From the NCBI GenBank assembly GCA_028705415.1, contig JAQWDO010000029.1:1-8645 (forward strand): 8,645 nt of DNA, given 5' to 3'. The notes beneath the pieces are model-generated. The model made no database searches. It was given only the letters and a program-made list of their open reading frames with translations, and was not told the DNA's origin. Each line of letters starts with the position of its first letter. The stretch's first letter is position 1. Position numbers and translations under genes: made by a program. Source of the DNA: Dehalococcoidales bacterium (GTDB lineage: Bacteria; Chloroflexota; Dehalococcoidia; Dehalococcoidales; CSSed11-197). This document shows, piece after piece, positions 1-5,035 of this stretch.

Positions 1-67
1 AGCTATATCCAGCCTTTATGCTCCATTCAACTATATATGCATTCGCTAAAAAGGCGGAAAGGTTCAT
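1..67 (-). CDS. Possible small ORF after anti-sigma tail copy 1, cut by the window edge
   Basis: An ATG at 67 opens a frame of 22 codons that runs off the left edge (begins MNLSAFLANAYIVEW). It starts 26 bp after the stop of the preceding anti-sigma tail, inside the 72-bp block that is repeated at 2108-2179. In the second copy the equivalent ATG at 2126 gives MNLSAFSAYIY, and sequence similarity continues loosely past the identical block (a shared W..I..G pattern). No Shine-Dalgarno sequence is obvious and no family is recognised. It may be only the 3' untranslated part of the repeat. Low confidence. Confidence 0.25.
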   Translation of the reverse strand, partial: MNLSAFLANAYIVEWSIKAGYS

Positions 68-120
68 AAGTATAGGACTAAAACAGTAGTCTTTTAGTAA
101 GGTCGGGTAATAAAGGATTT
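49..120. repeat. 72-bp perfect direct repeat, copy A
   Basis: Identical base for base to 2108-2179, an offset of 2059 bp. On the minus strand it covers the last codons of the anti-sigma tail (ending KSFITRPY or the equivalent), its TAA stop, and about 45 bp beyond. It contains a small hairpin: ACTAAAA and TTTTAGT arms at 77-83 and 92-98 that overlap the stop codon. The coding sequence just upstream is clearly diverged between the two copies, so the block is unusually well conserved. Confidence 0.9.
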
Positions 121-413
121 AAGCTTTTCATTGCCAAGGTCGATTAAAGCAACATATAGCTTATCATCAAGCGTAATCCTGATTTCTGCCTCAAACTCAA
201 CCAAGCTCGTTTCCAGATCGATATAATACGCCGGATTAAAATCTGTTACTTTGGCTCCTTGGTTAAAGAGGCCATGTATCCTTGAATTGGTCAAGGTAAT
301 GGCAATTACTGCCTGTTTTTTTCTTCGTTAAGCTCCAGGGATGATACCTGTACTACCTTTTCTTCTCCAATATTTACTTCAGCTATTATCTCAAGCTGTT
401 TAGATTGAGACAT
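94..413 (-). pseudogene. Anti-sigma factor C-terminal fragment, copy 1, frameshifted
   Basis: This is a 5'-truncated paralogue of the extracytoplasmic tail encoded at 2153-2470. Frame 0 from ATG 413 gives 35 residues (…EIIAEVNIGEEKVVQVSSLELNEE…) and stops at 306. The alternative frame continues to a TAA at 94-96 and gives KKQAVIAI…YVALIDLGNEKLKSFITRPY. Aligned with copy 2 (LLIIAEVNTGKKEVVQVSSL, then LNNEKKQEIIAIAG…KSFITRPY), the two frames join exactly if the A7 run at 316-322 were A8, so one A has been lost. Where copy 2 has an amber stop, this copy has GAG (Glu) at 333-335. Similarity to copy 2 ends around 405-428, next to the stop of the upstream lipoprotein gene. The ZAS and membrane parts are absent, so it is probably non-functional. 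The only start-like codon of the 3' frame is a TTG at 294, which is probably not used. Confidence 0.7.
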
Positions 414-429
414 GGGGCAGTAGAATAAA

Positions 430-882
430 CTAGCTAATACTTATCAAGGCCGAGGCAACTACACTATTATCCCAATAAATCCTTAGTTCATATTCTCCAT
501 CTTCATCCGGAAGCGGGACTTGCCATAGAATGCTTCCTCCTGGCTCAACAGGTCCTAAGTCTTCGTAGGGTTTCGCCACATCCTCGGTGCCTGTGCCTTT
601 ATTAAAAAAAGCAATTTTGGTAAATGTAACAGCGGAATCTAAGTCGGTTTTTAATTCCAGAAGAATCCATATTTCATCACTTTGTTCATAATAATGAACA
701 GAAGTAGGGTTAGCCCCCGTGCTTGTCCTTATGAACACTCCTGTAGACGGCGGGTCATTCGAAATTGGTGCTTTCTTTATATGTATATTCTCAACTGGGT
801 TAGACGATTGGCAACTAGCCAATAACATGCACAATGAAGTTATAGCTAATAATATAGCCAAATATTTTATTGGTGAAGACAT
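430..882 (-). CDS. Predicted lipoprotein with a beta-rich domain, function unknown
   Basis: A 150-residue protein. The N-terminus is a type II signal peptide: Lys6, a hydrophobic stretch over residues 8-22, and the lipobox LLASC with the lipidation cysteine at 24. The mature part has a short polar linker, then about 100 residues of alternating hydrophobic and polar strands (for example IWILLELKTDLDSAVTFTKIAFF near 71-93 and a C-terminal YELRIYW strand), which suggests a small Ig-like sandwich. No enzyme motif is visible. The start is supported by AAAGGAGGGG a few bases upstream of the ATG. It lies downstream of a secreted-protein gene and a sigma/anti-sigma locus, so it may belong to the envelope functions that locus controlled. 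The gene has a candidate promoter of its own. Whether it stays on the inner face or is surface-exposed cannot be told. Confidence 0.75.
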   Translation of the reverse strand: MSSPIKYLAILLAITSLCMLLASCQSSNPVENIHIKKAPISNDPPSTGVFIRTSTGANPTSVHYYEQSDEIWILLELKTDLDSAVTFTKIAFFNKGTGTEDVAKPYEDLGPVEPGGSILWQVPLPDEDGEYELRIYWDNSVVASALISIS

Positions 883-935
883 AGTGCTTCCCCTCCTTTA
901 CCATAGCCAGATAGTATTATTACTAAAACTAGTTG

Positions 936-954
936 TCGATATAAAATATATCGA
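936..954. repeat. Short AT-rich inverted repeat in the lipoprotein leader
   Basis: TCGATATA and TATATCGA form perfect 8-bp arms around AAA. The repeat lies in the probable 5' untranslated region of the lipoprotein gene, between the candidate -10 box and the Shine-Dalgarno sequence. It could be an RNA hairpin or a protein-binding site. There is no direct evidence for either. Confidence 0.45.
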
Positions 955-970
955 GTGGTTATGATAAGAC

Positions 971-1011
971 ATTATAGAATAGATACTAGAATATATTCTA
1001 GTATCTATTCT
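971..1011 (-). promoter_or_regulatory. 36-bp perfect palindrome adjoining a TATAAT -10 box
   Basis: Bases 976-1011 are a perfect palindrome (18 + 18 with no loop; arm AGAATAGATACTAGAATA). On the minus strand it is followed directly by TATAAT (976-971), a consensus -10 box placed about 90 bp before the lipoprotein ATG at 882. The palindrome would cover the spacer and the -35 position, and no good TTGACA is present there, as expected for an activator- or repressor-controlled promoter. It could instead act as a terminator or cruciform after the secreted-protein gene, but no T-run follows on the minus strand. Operator is the preferred reading. Confidence 0.5.
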
Positions 1012-1036
1012 CACTCTGATGGTATACTGTATACGA

Positions 1037-1945
1037 TCAATCATACGATGACCAAGTTTCCATTAACCATGAATCTCCAGAAATGTCGTGTTCCTCCTGT
1101 AGAGGATTATCAAGATTTGGAGGTATTGTCAAAACATAAGGGTCCGTATCAACTTCATCATCCCACCATATCCAATAGTTGTCCAATGTCCTTAGCTCCA
1201 TATTTCTCCACCAACTGCTGCTGTGCTCAGTACACTCCTCGTTTTCCGGAATAGCATGCTCTAGAAAATTGAGGGCAAATGATGCCCGACTTTGCATATA
1301 ACCAGTTCTTATCAACACCCAATTTTGGCCGTATGGCTTATAATGTATATAGTACTGGTTATTTTCAGCCACATAGATACTAAATTCATAATACGCATAT
1401 GTAACAATACTCGTGTGGTATTCATATTCATCTTCTGGGTCGGCATTCACATCAAAGATCCAAAGCTCCAACTCATATTGTTCATCTCTCTTATCTAAAA
1501 CAATCGCAATGTAATCGTCGTTATCAGCAGCTAAATGAGGCGTAAGCCTGACGAATTCATCTTCAGGATCATCATTATCTATAAAACCTCCAAAGATCTC
1601 TACCTGCAAACCGCAAAATACATTATCCTCTGTTTGTATGCCTGCTTGATAGTAATCCATGTCTTGTCGACTCTGGGGATATTTTGGTTCAGAATCTCCT
1701 AGATTCATGAGACCACCTGATGGAGGAGCTGGGATCTCAGGCCATTTATCTCGTGGGGCTAATAATGGTTTATCAATCCCTGCCCTTGCCCTCTCTATTG
1801 CCTTCTCAAGCTCTTCATTATCCGGATCATCGCTGTATGAGTAGTTCGGTGAATTACTGTCACCCATTACTGGTGTTATGGAACTAGGGAGCATTGCCAT
1901 CATCAATACCCCTACTAGTAGAGAAAAAAACAATTTCCTCTTCAT
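1037..1945 (-). CDS. Secreted acidic protein, function unknown
   Basis: A 302-residue protein with a clear Sec signal peptide: MKRK, a hydrophobic core at 5-19, and likely cleavage after VMG at 26-28. The mature protein is strongly acidic and rich in Tyr and Trp. A polar, proline-containing segment (about 29-100) precedes a beta-rich part (about 105-265). Several Asp/Glu-rich turns (IDNDDPEDE, NADPEDEYE, WWDDEVDTDP) look suited to binding Ca2+, but this is inference. Two cysteines, C111 and C238, could form a disulfide. The pattern of YYIHYKPYGQNW strands resembles a lectin- or LamG-like sandwich in general appearance only; I do not recognise a family. AAAGGAGGT lies just upstream of the ATG. 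The gene lies between the anti-sigma gene and the lipoprotein gene on the same strand. Confidence 0.75.
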   Translation of the reverse strand: MKRKLFFSLLVGVLMMAMLPSSITPVMGDSNSPNYSYSDDPDNEELEKAIERARAGIDKPLLAPRDKWPEIPAPPSGGLMNLGDSEPKYPQSRQDMDYYQAGIQTEDNVFCGLQVEIFGGFIDNDDPEDEFVRLTPHLAADNDDYIAIVLDKRDEQYELELWIFDVNADPEDEYEYHTSIVTYAYYEFSIYVAENNQYYIHYKPYGQNWVLIRTGYMQSRASFALNFLEHAIPENEECTEHSSSWWRNMELRTLDNYWIWWDDEVDTDPYVLTIPPNLDNPLQEEHDISGDSWLMETWSSYD

Positions 1946-1972
1946 TTTTTACCTCCTTTTAGATTAATTACT

Positions 1973-2126
1973 TCACTTTTGGTCATCCACACCTTTATTA
2001 AGGGCATGGATTGCACTATCCACCTGCCATACTCCATACAGCTTATTGAGGTTTATATACTGCAAAGCATTTCCGCCCTCTATCGTTCTCCATATATATA
2101 TACGCAGAAAAGGCGGAAAGGTTCAT
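1973..2126 (-). pseudogene. Possible degraded small ORF after anti-sigma copy 2
   Basis: From the ATG at 2126, inside the 72-bp repeat, frame 0 gives 27 codons (MNLSAFSAYIYMEND…) and stops at 2043. A second frame is open from the same repeat to a TGA at 1973-1975 and reads like protein (WRTIEGGNALQYI, then NKLYGVWQVDSAIHAL, then NKGVDDQK). The two frames would join as MNLSAFSAYIYIWRTIEGGN if the TA run at about 2091-2102 were one unit longer. The corresponding ORF in copy 1 also has YI..W.I..G. An alternative is that this is simply the untranslated leader of the secreted-protein gene, since its Shine-Dalgarno sequence follows at about 1950-1958. Low confidence. Confidence 0.25.
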
Positions 2127-2179
2127 AAGTATAGGACTAAAACAGTAGTCTTTTAGTAAGGTCGGGTAATAAAGGATTT
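2108..2179. repeat. 72-bp perfect direct repeat, copy B
   Basis: Identical to 49-120. It covers the last codons and the TAA stop (2153-2155) of the anti-sigma tail module, plus about 45 bp downstream. To its left, GGCGGAAA inside the repeat can pair with TTTCCGCC at 2070-2077 outside it (34-nt loop). Copy A has no matching arm within the window. Confidence 0.9.
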
Positions 2180-2392
2180 GACCTCTTCATTTTCAAGGGC
2201 GATTAAGGCGACATATAACTTTTCGTTGAGTGTAATCCTGATTTCTACATCCAATTGAACGAAGCTGGTTTCGAGGTTAACGTTGTATGCTGGTATGAAA
2301 CTGATTACCTCGGCTCCCTGGTCTAAGAGGTTCTGTATTCTTGTGTCAGCCCCTGCGATGGCTATTATCTCCTGCTTCTTTTCGTTGTTAAG
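2153..2392 (-). other. In-frame C-terminal module of the anti-sigma factor beyond an amber codon
   Basis: Directly after the TAG at 2393-2395 the same frame stays open for 79 codons: LNNEKKQEIIAIAGADTRIQ… through YVALIALENEEVKSFITRPY, ending in TAA. There is no ATG, GTG or well-placed start in the module, and its reading frame and spacing match copy 1 at 94-413, where the amber position is GAG (Glu). The module resembles the preceding extracytoplasmic segment of the same protein (residues 135-198: A.I…DP.VQ.IL…V.LNIDSELLIIAEV…KEVVQVSS). The tail therefore seems to be a tandem pair of PepSY-like units. Either the amber is a recent nonsense mutation, or it is read through. The simple explanation is mutation. 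Confidence 0.7.
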
Positions 2393-2995
2393 CTACAAGG
2401 AAGAAACCTGAACTACCTCTTTCTTCCCCGTATTTACTTCGGCAATAATCAGGAGTTCTGAATCAATATTGAGGATAACAAATGTATGCTCGTCATCACC
2501 GATTTCGGAGGTTTCTATGTTATAAGGCTTTCTGTCGCCCAGTATTGCCTGGACTTGAGGATCGTTTAGGGCAATATCAATTGCCAGTACTTCACCGTTA
2601 TCACTCACAAATATGGGTATAATAACTGAAAGTACGACCACCAGGCAGATTATGAGAGCACCAGCAAAGGCTTTTTTCCAGCTTAGTCTCCACGGTATCC
2701 ATTCCCGTCTAGGAATTAATTTTTTCTTGTTTTGCTCCTCCCCTTTTCCCTCAGCTTGTTCCTCTAAGGCTATTCTTGCTTTAATTCTCTCGAGCATATT
2801 GTCAGGAATAGAATAACCAGCCGTATTCATATCGAAAAGCTGTCTGAGCCTTTTCTCAATATCGGTTAGAGCCTTTATCCCCTCTCGGCATTTATTGCAC
2901 CCAGCCAAATGCCCCAGAACCTGTTCCTTTTCCTTCTGGCTCAACTCACCACTGAGGAAATCAGCTATTCTTTTATTAACATCCTTGCAGTTCAT
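2393..2995 (-). CDS. Zinc-binding transmembrane anti-sigma factor (ZAS / zf-HC2), amber-truncated
   Basis: A 200-residue protein. The N-terminal ZAS domain has Cys3 and the signature H29-x3-C33-x2-C36 (HLAGCNKC), which in this family binds zinc and clamps an ECF sigma factor at the inner membrane. A charged linker (about 66-108, KARIALEEQAEGKGEEQ) leads to one membrane segment at about 109-130 (KKAFAGALIICLVVVLSVII). An extracytoplasmic part (131-200) resembles a PepSY-like unit. The start is firm: the ATG at 2995 overlaps the stop of the sigma gene (ATGA), giving translational coupling, as is typical of sigma/anti-sigma pairs. The protein probably once continued to 2153 (280 residues). The truncated form keeps the sigma-binding and membrane parts, but it has lost half of the presumed sensing tail and its sigma partner is broken. 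A function today would need another ECF sigma factor. Confidence 0.85.
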   Translation of the reverse strand: MNCKDVNKRIADFLSGELSQKEKEQVLGHLAGCNKCREGIKALTDIEKRLRQLFDMNTAGYSIPDNMLERIKARIALEEQAEGKGEEQNKKKLIPRREWIPWRLSWKKAFAGALIICLVVVLSVIIPIFVSDNGEVLAIDIALNDPQVQAILGDRKPYNIETSEIGDDEHTFVILNIDSELLIIAEVNTGKKEVVQVSSL

Positions 2996-3480
2996 CGGTT
3001 TGCCTTACCTTGATTATCGGTGCCGGTCTCCGAGCCTTCTATTTGCTTTCGAAGCATAATAAGAGCATTATGGATACGTGACTTAACAGTCCCCAGCGGA
3101 ATATCAAGTATCTCTGCGATGACATCATTCCGAAGATCATCGAAGTACTTCAGCACCAATACTTGCGGTACCTATAATCTAGCTGGTTTACCAGTTCGTT
3201 TAATCTCTCGTATTCCAGTTTATCCTCTAGAACATCCCCCGGTGCATCTTTGCTATTACTACCGATATAACCCAGGCTTGATTCATCCAGGAAAAGGGGA
3301 GCGTTTTTCCTCTTACGGCACCGGCTTATGCTCTGGTTTATAGTAATCCTGTAAAGCCAGTTGATGAATCTTCCCTTATCGGCATCGAAAGTCTGGCGGG
3401 ATTTCCATACTCTGATGAATACCTCCTGTAATACATCTTCGGCATCGGCTCTATTACCGGTAATAATAAGGGCGTTCTTG
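2992..3480 (-). pseudogene. ECF-family RNA polymerase sigma factor, 5'-truncated and frameshifted
   Basis: Reading leftwards from the IS edge, the sequence gives sigma region 2: NRADAEDVLQEVFIRVWKSR, then GRFINWLYRITINQSISR. A polar linker follows, then region 4 with its helix-turn-helix: LVLKYFDDLRNDVIAEILDI, then PLGTVKSRIHNALIMLRKQ. Two lesions are visible. The N-terminal 30 or so residues before region 2.2 are missing, because the IS3 element begins at 3481 and sigma sequence does not resume on its other side. The frame also shifts by one base at about 3163-3182, between LDYRYR and QVLVLKYF; frame 0 stops at 3150-3152. One missing base (for example CGNCAA read as CGCAA) would restore the usual YRQVL. 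The stop overlaps the anti-sigma ATG. It cannot make a working sigma factor. Confidence 0.9.
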
Positions 3481-3505
3481 TGTGGTGAACCCCATCAAAC
3501 TGGAG
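3481..3505 (+). repeat. IS terminal inverted repeat, right end (IRR)
   Basis: Begins TGTGGTGAACCCCATCAAAC. It matches the other end at TG…TG.ACCCC and at the inner TGGAG, with one gap. It lies just beyond the orfB stop, as expected for the 3' end of the element. Confidence 0.8.
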
Positions 3506-3509
3506 TAAA

Positions 3510-4367
3510 TCAGGCCACCAATAAGATAGATTTTTGTGCTCTTTGAGCATACTGCACCGGGCTCATGTAATCAATCCCCTGATGCAAACGGTTATTCCGG
3601 TACCACTTGCGATAATCTTCCCATGAAACTTTTGCCTCCCAATAACTACGGTACTCCTTCCTGTATATTTCCTCTGTCTTGTAGCTTGAAAAGAATGCTT
3701 CTATATACGGTTTATCCTCGGGGCATTTGATACCGGCATACTCCAGCTTAACATTAAGCAGCCTGGCTGTTTCCCGGAACCGGTGGGCCCGAAACTGAGA
3801 CCCTCTGCCCACCCTCAGTGTCAGTTGATGATCCTGGGGTACTTTGCCGCCAAAACGACTCATCACCGCCTTTTCCAGGGCCTCGGATGCCTCTATGGCA
3901 CGGCATCTGTCAGAGAGCATGTCTCCCGTTATATCCCGGTCCCAGGCGTCTATTACAGCACACAGATAAGCGTTGCCTTCCCCGGTCCAGACATAGGTGA
4001 AATCAGCTTCCCAATAGGTATTGGGATTTTCCGGCTTAACCATATCAAGCCTTGTCCAGCCGGCACCTTTTACTTTCCGCGGTTGAGTCAGACCGAGTGC
4101 CCTCAGGTGCCTGAGCACCTTCTTGCCATTGAATATCATTTCTTTAGCTTTAAGAGCCCGGGTAATCTTCCGGTATCCGTATACCTCTGCACGTCCCTGG
4201 CGAACAGAGGTAATGGCATCTACCAGCTCCATATCGAGGGCTCTGGGTTTCCTGTTTTCCTTTGGCTTATAGTAGTAGCTGGAACTTGATAAGCCAACTG
4301 CTTTAAGGGCTGCCGGCAACATTGTTCCTTCAGAAGTCATTTTCTTTACCACCTTCCTTTTTATCAC
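3510..4367 (-). CDS. IS3-family transposase OrfB (rve integrase core), catalytic Asp lost
   Basis: A 285-residue DDE recombinase. An HTH_21-like region (about 40-100; VYGYRKITRALKAK) precedes the rve catalytic core (about 115-275). The first acid is D122 in YWEADFTYVW and the third is E223 in KPYIEAFFSSYKTE. The second should lie in a DRGSQ-type motif 36 positions before the Glu. There the sequence is LRVGRGSQF, so residue 187 is Gly (codon GGC at 3807-3809, one transition from GAC). The spacing from 187 to 223 is the DD(35)E of IS3 elements. The GTG start overlaps the orfA stop. In this family, active OrfAB is normally made by -1 frameshifting rather than from this start. The protein is full length, but transposition activity is not expected. 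Confidence 0.9.
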   Translation of the reverse strand: MIKRKVVKKMTSEGTMLPAALKAVGLSSSSYYYKPKENRKPRALDMELVDAITSVRQGRAEVYGYRKITRALKAKEMIFNGKKVLRHLRALGLTQPRKVKGAGWTRLDMVKPENPNTYWEADFTYVWTGEGNAYLCAVIDAWDRDITGDMLSDRCRAIEASEALEKAVMSRFGGKVPQDHQLTLRVGRGSQFRAHRFRETARLLNVKLEYAGIKCPEDKPYIEAFFSSYKTEEIYRKEYRSYWEAKVSWEDYRKWYRNNRLHQGIDYMSPVQYAQRAQKSILLVA

Positions 4368-4675
4368 CGTGGTAAGACCCCGTTTATCTTTTTTTGGGCT
4401 TCGATAATCAGCGCCTGAGACCCGACCAGCTCCTTCAGGCGTCGGTTTTCATCTGAGACTGGATTAAGGCTTCCTGTGTGCCTTTTATCTGACAGGGCTG
4501 CACGGCCTCCAGAGAGAAACTGCTCCTGCCACCGGTATGTCTGGGTGGCACTTACTCCGTGCCGGGCACATATAGAAGCTATAGAATCTGCCCCCTTAAC
4601 CATCTCAAGTACAATTGTTACCTTCTCTTCGTTTGACCACTTCTTTCGGTTCTTATTCCTTCTGTTCCTTTCCAG
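4364..4675 (-). CDS. IS3-family transposase OrfA (HTH), no standard start codon
   Basis: The helix-turn-helix protein (transposase_8 / HTH_Tnp_1 type) binds the IS ends. The conserved domain begins well before the ATG at 4603: the frame upstream reads NRKKWSNEEKVTIVLEMVKG, then ADSIASICARHGVSATQTYR, then WQEQF. The frame is open to a TAA at about 4690 but holds no ATG, GTG or TTG. The natural start position is a CTG at 4673-4675 (LERNRRNKNRKKW), giving 103 residues, the usual OrfA length. A mutated ATG or a real CTG start are both possible. Translation from the ATG at 4603 would give 79 residues lacking the first helix. The C-terminal half (DENRRLKELVGSQALIIEAQ) is a leucine-zipper-like dimerisation helix. 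Confidence 0.8.
   Translation of the reverse strand: MERNRRNKNRKKWSNEEKVTIVLEMVKGADSIASICARHGVSATQTYRWQEQFLSGGRAALSDKRHTGSLNPVSDENRRLKELVGSQALIIEAQKKINGVLPR
4388..4394 (-). other. Programmed -1 frameshift site A_AAA_AAG between orfA and orfB
   Basis: In the orfA frame the codons read CAA AAA AAG, giving the canonical IS3 slippery heptamer. After a -1 slip the frame continues GAT AAA CGG GGT … into orfB, so a fused OrfAB transposase would be made. The heptamer lies about 22 bp before the orfA stop. This is the usual control of transposase amount in IS3 elements. Confidence 0.75.
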
Positions 4676-4700
4676 TGGCCTTACTATAGCTTATTCAGCT

Positions 4701-4726
4701 CTCCAATTTAAACGGGGTGCATTCCA
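4701..4726 (-). repeat. IS terminal inverted repeat, left end (IRL)
   Basis: On the minus strand it begins TGGAATGCACCCCGTTTAAA and then ends TTGGAG. It pairs imperfectly with 3481-3505. It precedes orfA, so it is the promoter-side end of the element. Confidence 0.8.
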
Positions 4727-4795
4727 GGGAAATTGATGTGTTGGTTTATGAGGAGGATGTTGCCAGGAGGCCGGCTATTGCTTTATCAGGTAATT
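4727..4795 (+). pseudogene. Possible 3' end of an unknown plus-strand gene cut by the IS
   Basis: Immediately beyond the IS end, the plus strand reads REIDVLVYEEDVARRPAIAL then SGN and TAA (4793-4795). The residue mix is protein-like and the frame has no start outside the IS. If real, it is the C-terminus of a gene whose body was removed by the same event that truncated the sigma gene. I do not recognise the family, and 22 codons is too short to exclude chance. Confidence 0.25.
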
Positions 4796-4856
4796 AAAAA
4801 GGCTTTAGCCTCCGGGGAAGATCTCCCATGTTACGGCGGGCGCTATTACGGGGAAG

Positions 4857-4889
4857 ATCCTTCGTCGGGCTGACGCCCGACTCAAGGAT
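4857..4889. repeat. REP-like intergenic hairpin followed by GGATGACA repeats
   Basis: GTCGGGC and GCCCGAC arms around TGAC (4864-4881) are extended by ATCCTT and AAGGAT outer arms (4857-4862 and 4884-4889). The element ends in GGATGACA, which occurs again at 4918-4925. CGGGGAAGATC is also repeated at 4813-4823 and 4849-4859. This resembles the short palindromic repeats scattered between genes in many bacterial genomes. It has no T-run and is not a good terminator. Apart from the possible gene remnant at 4727-4795, I see nothing else in 4796-4976. Confidence 0.55.
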
Positions 4890-4976
4890 GACAAATTTTA
4901 TTGTTTGGCCCTCCTCTGGATGACAGTTTTAATGTATGACCCGTTCATACGGAAACAGTAGATGAGGACGGCAGGG

Positions 4977-5010
4977 AAAAAGAAGAGGCGGGGAATATTC
5001 CCCGCCTCTT
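4977..5010 (-). terminator. Intrinsic terminator of the molybdenum hydroxylase operon
   Basis: A perfect 28-bp palindrome at 4983-5010 (arm AAGAGGCGGGGAAT) is followed on the minus strand by C and TTTTT (4981-4977). It lies 25 bp after the stop of the FAD subunit gene and marks the end of that transcript. It also separates the operon from the IS and the broken sigma locus. Confidence 0.85.
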
Positions 5011-5035
5011 TGCATGAAAGGAGCAATCAGTATTT

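Larger units (their letters stand above)
3481..4726 (-). mobile_element. IS3-family insertion sequence (IS150-like), 1246 bp
   Basis: The ends are set by imperfect inverted repeats of about 25 bp beginning TG…TG.ACCCC at each end, a pattern typical of IS150-type elements. Between them lie orfA and orfB overlapping by 4 bp, with an A_AAA_AAG slippery site, the standard IS3 arrangement. The length is normal. No direct target duplication is visible: the left flank ends TTCTTG and the right flank begins GGGAAA, whereas this group usually makes 3-4 bp. Sigma-factor sequence lies on one side only. The copy has therefore been through a deletion or recombination since insertion. Confidence 0.9.

Noticed and set aside
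1033..1045. The 976-1011 palindrome as an intrinsic terminator of the secreted-protein gene
   Set aside because: The stem is AT-rich and no T-run follows it on the minus strand. The TATAAT next to it favours a regulatory role.
1947..2039. Minus-strand 31-aa frame (MEYGRWIVQSM…) whose TGA overlaps the secreted-protein ATG
   Set aside because: It includes the Shine-Dalgarno sequence of the next gene as codons and has no ribosome site of its own. The overlapping alternative frame is more protein-like.
2393..2395. Pyrrolysine or programmed readthrough at the amber codon
   Set aside because: No downstream element or suppressor is visible here, and the paralogous copy has Glu at this position. 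A point mutation is simpler; it is kept only as a test in the findings.
3338..3550. Minus-strand 70-codon frame crossing the IS end into the sigma gene
   Set aside because: It is out of frame with both orfB and the sigma factor. It crosses an IS boundary and only arises from the junction.
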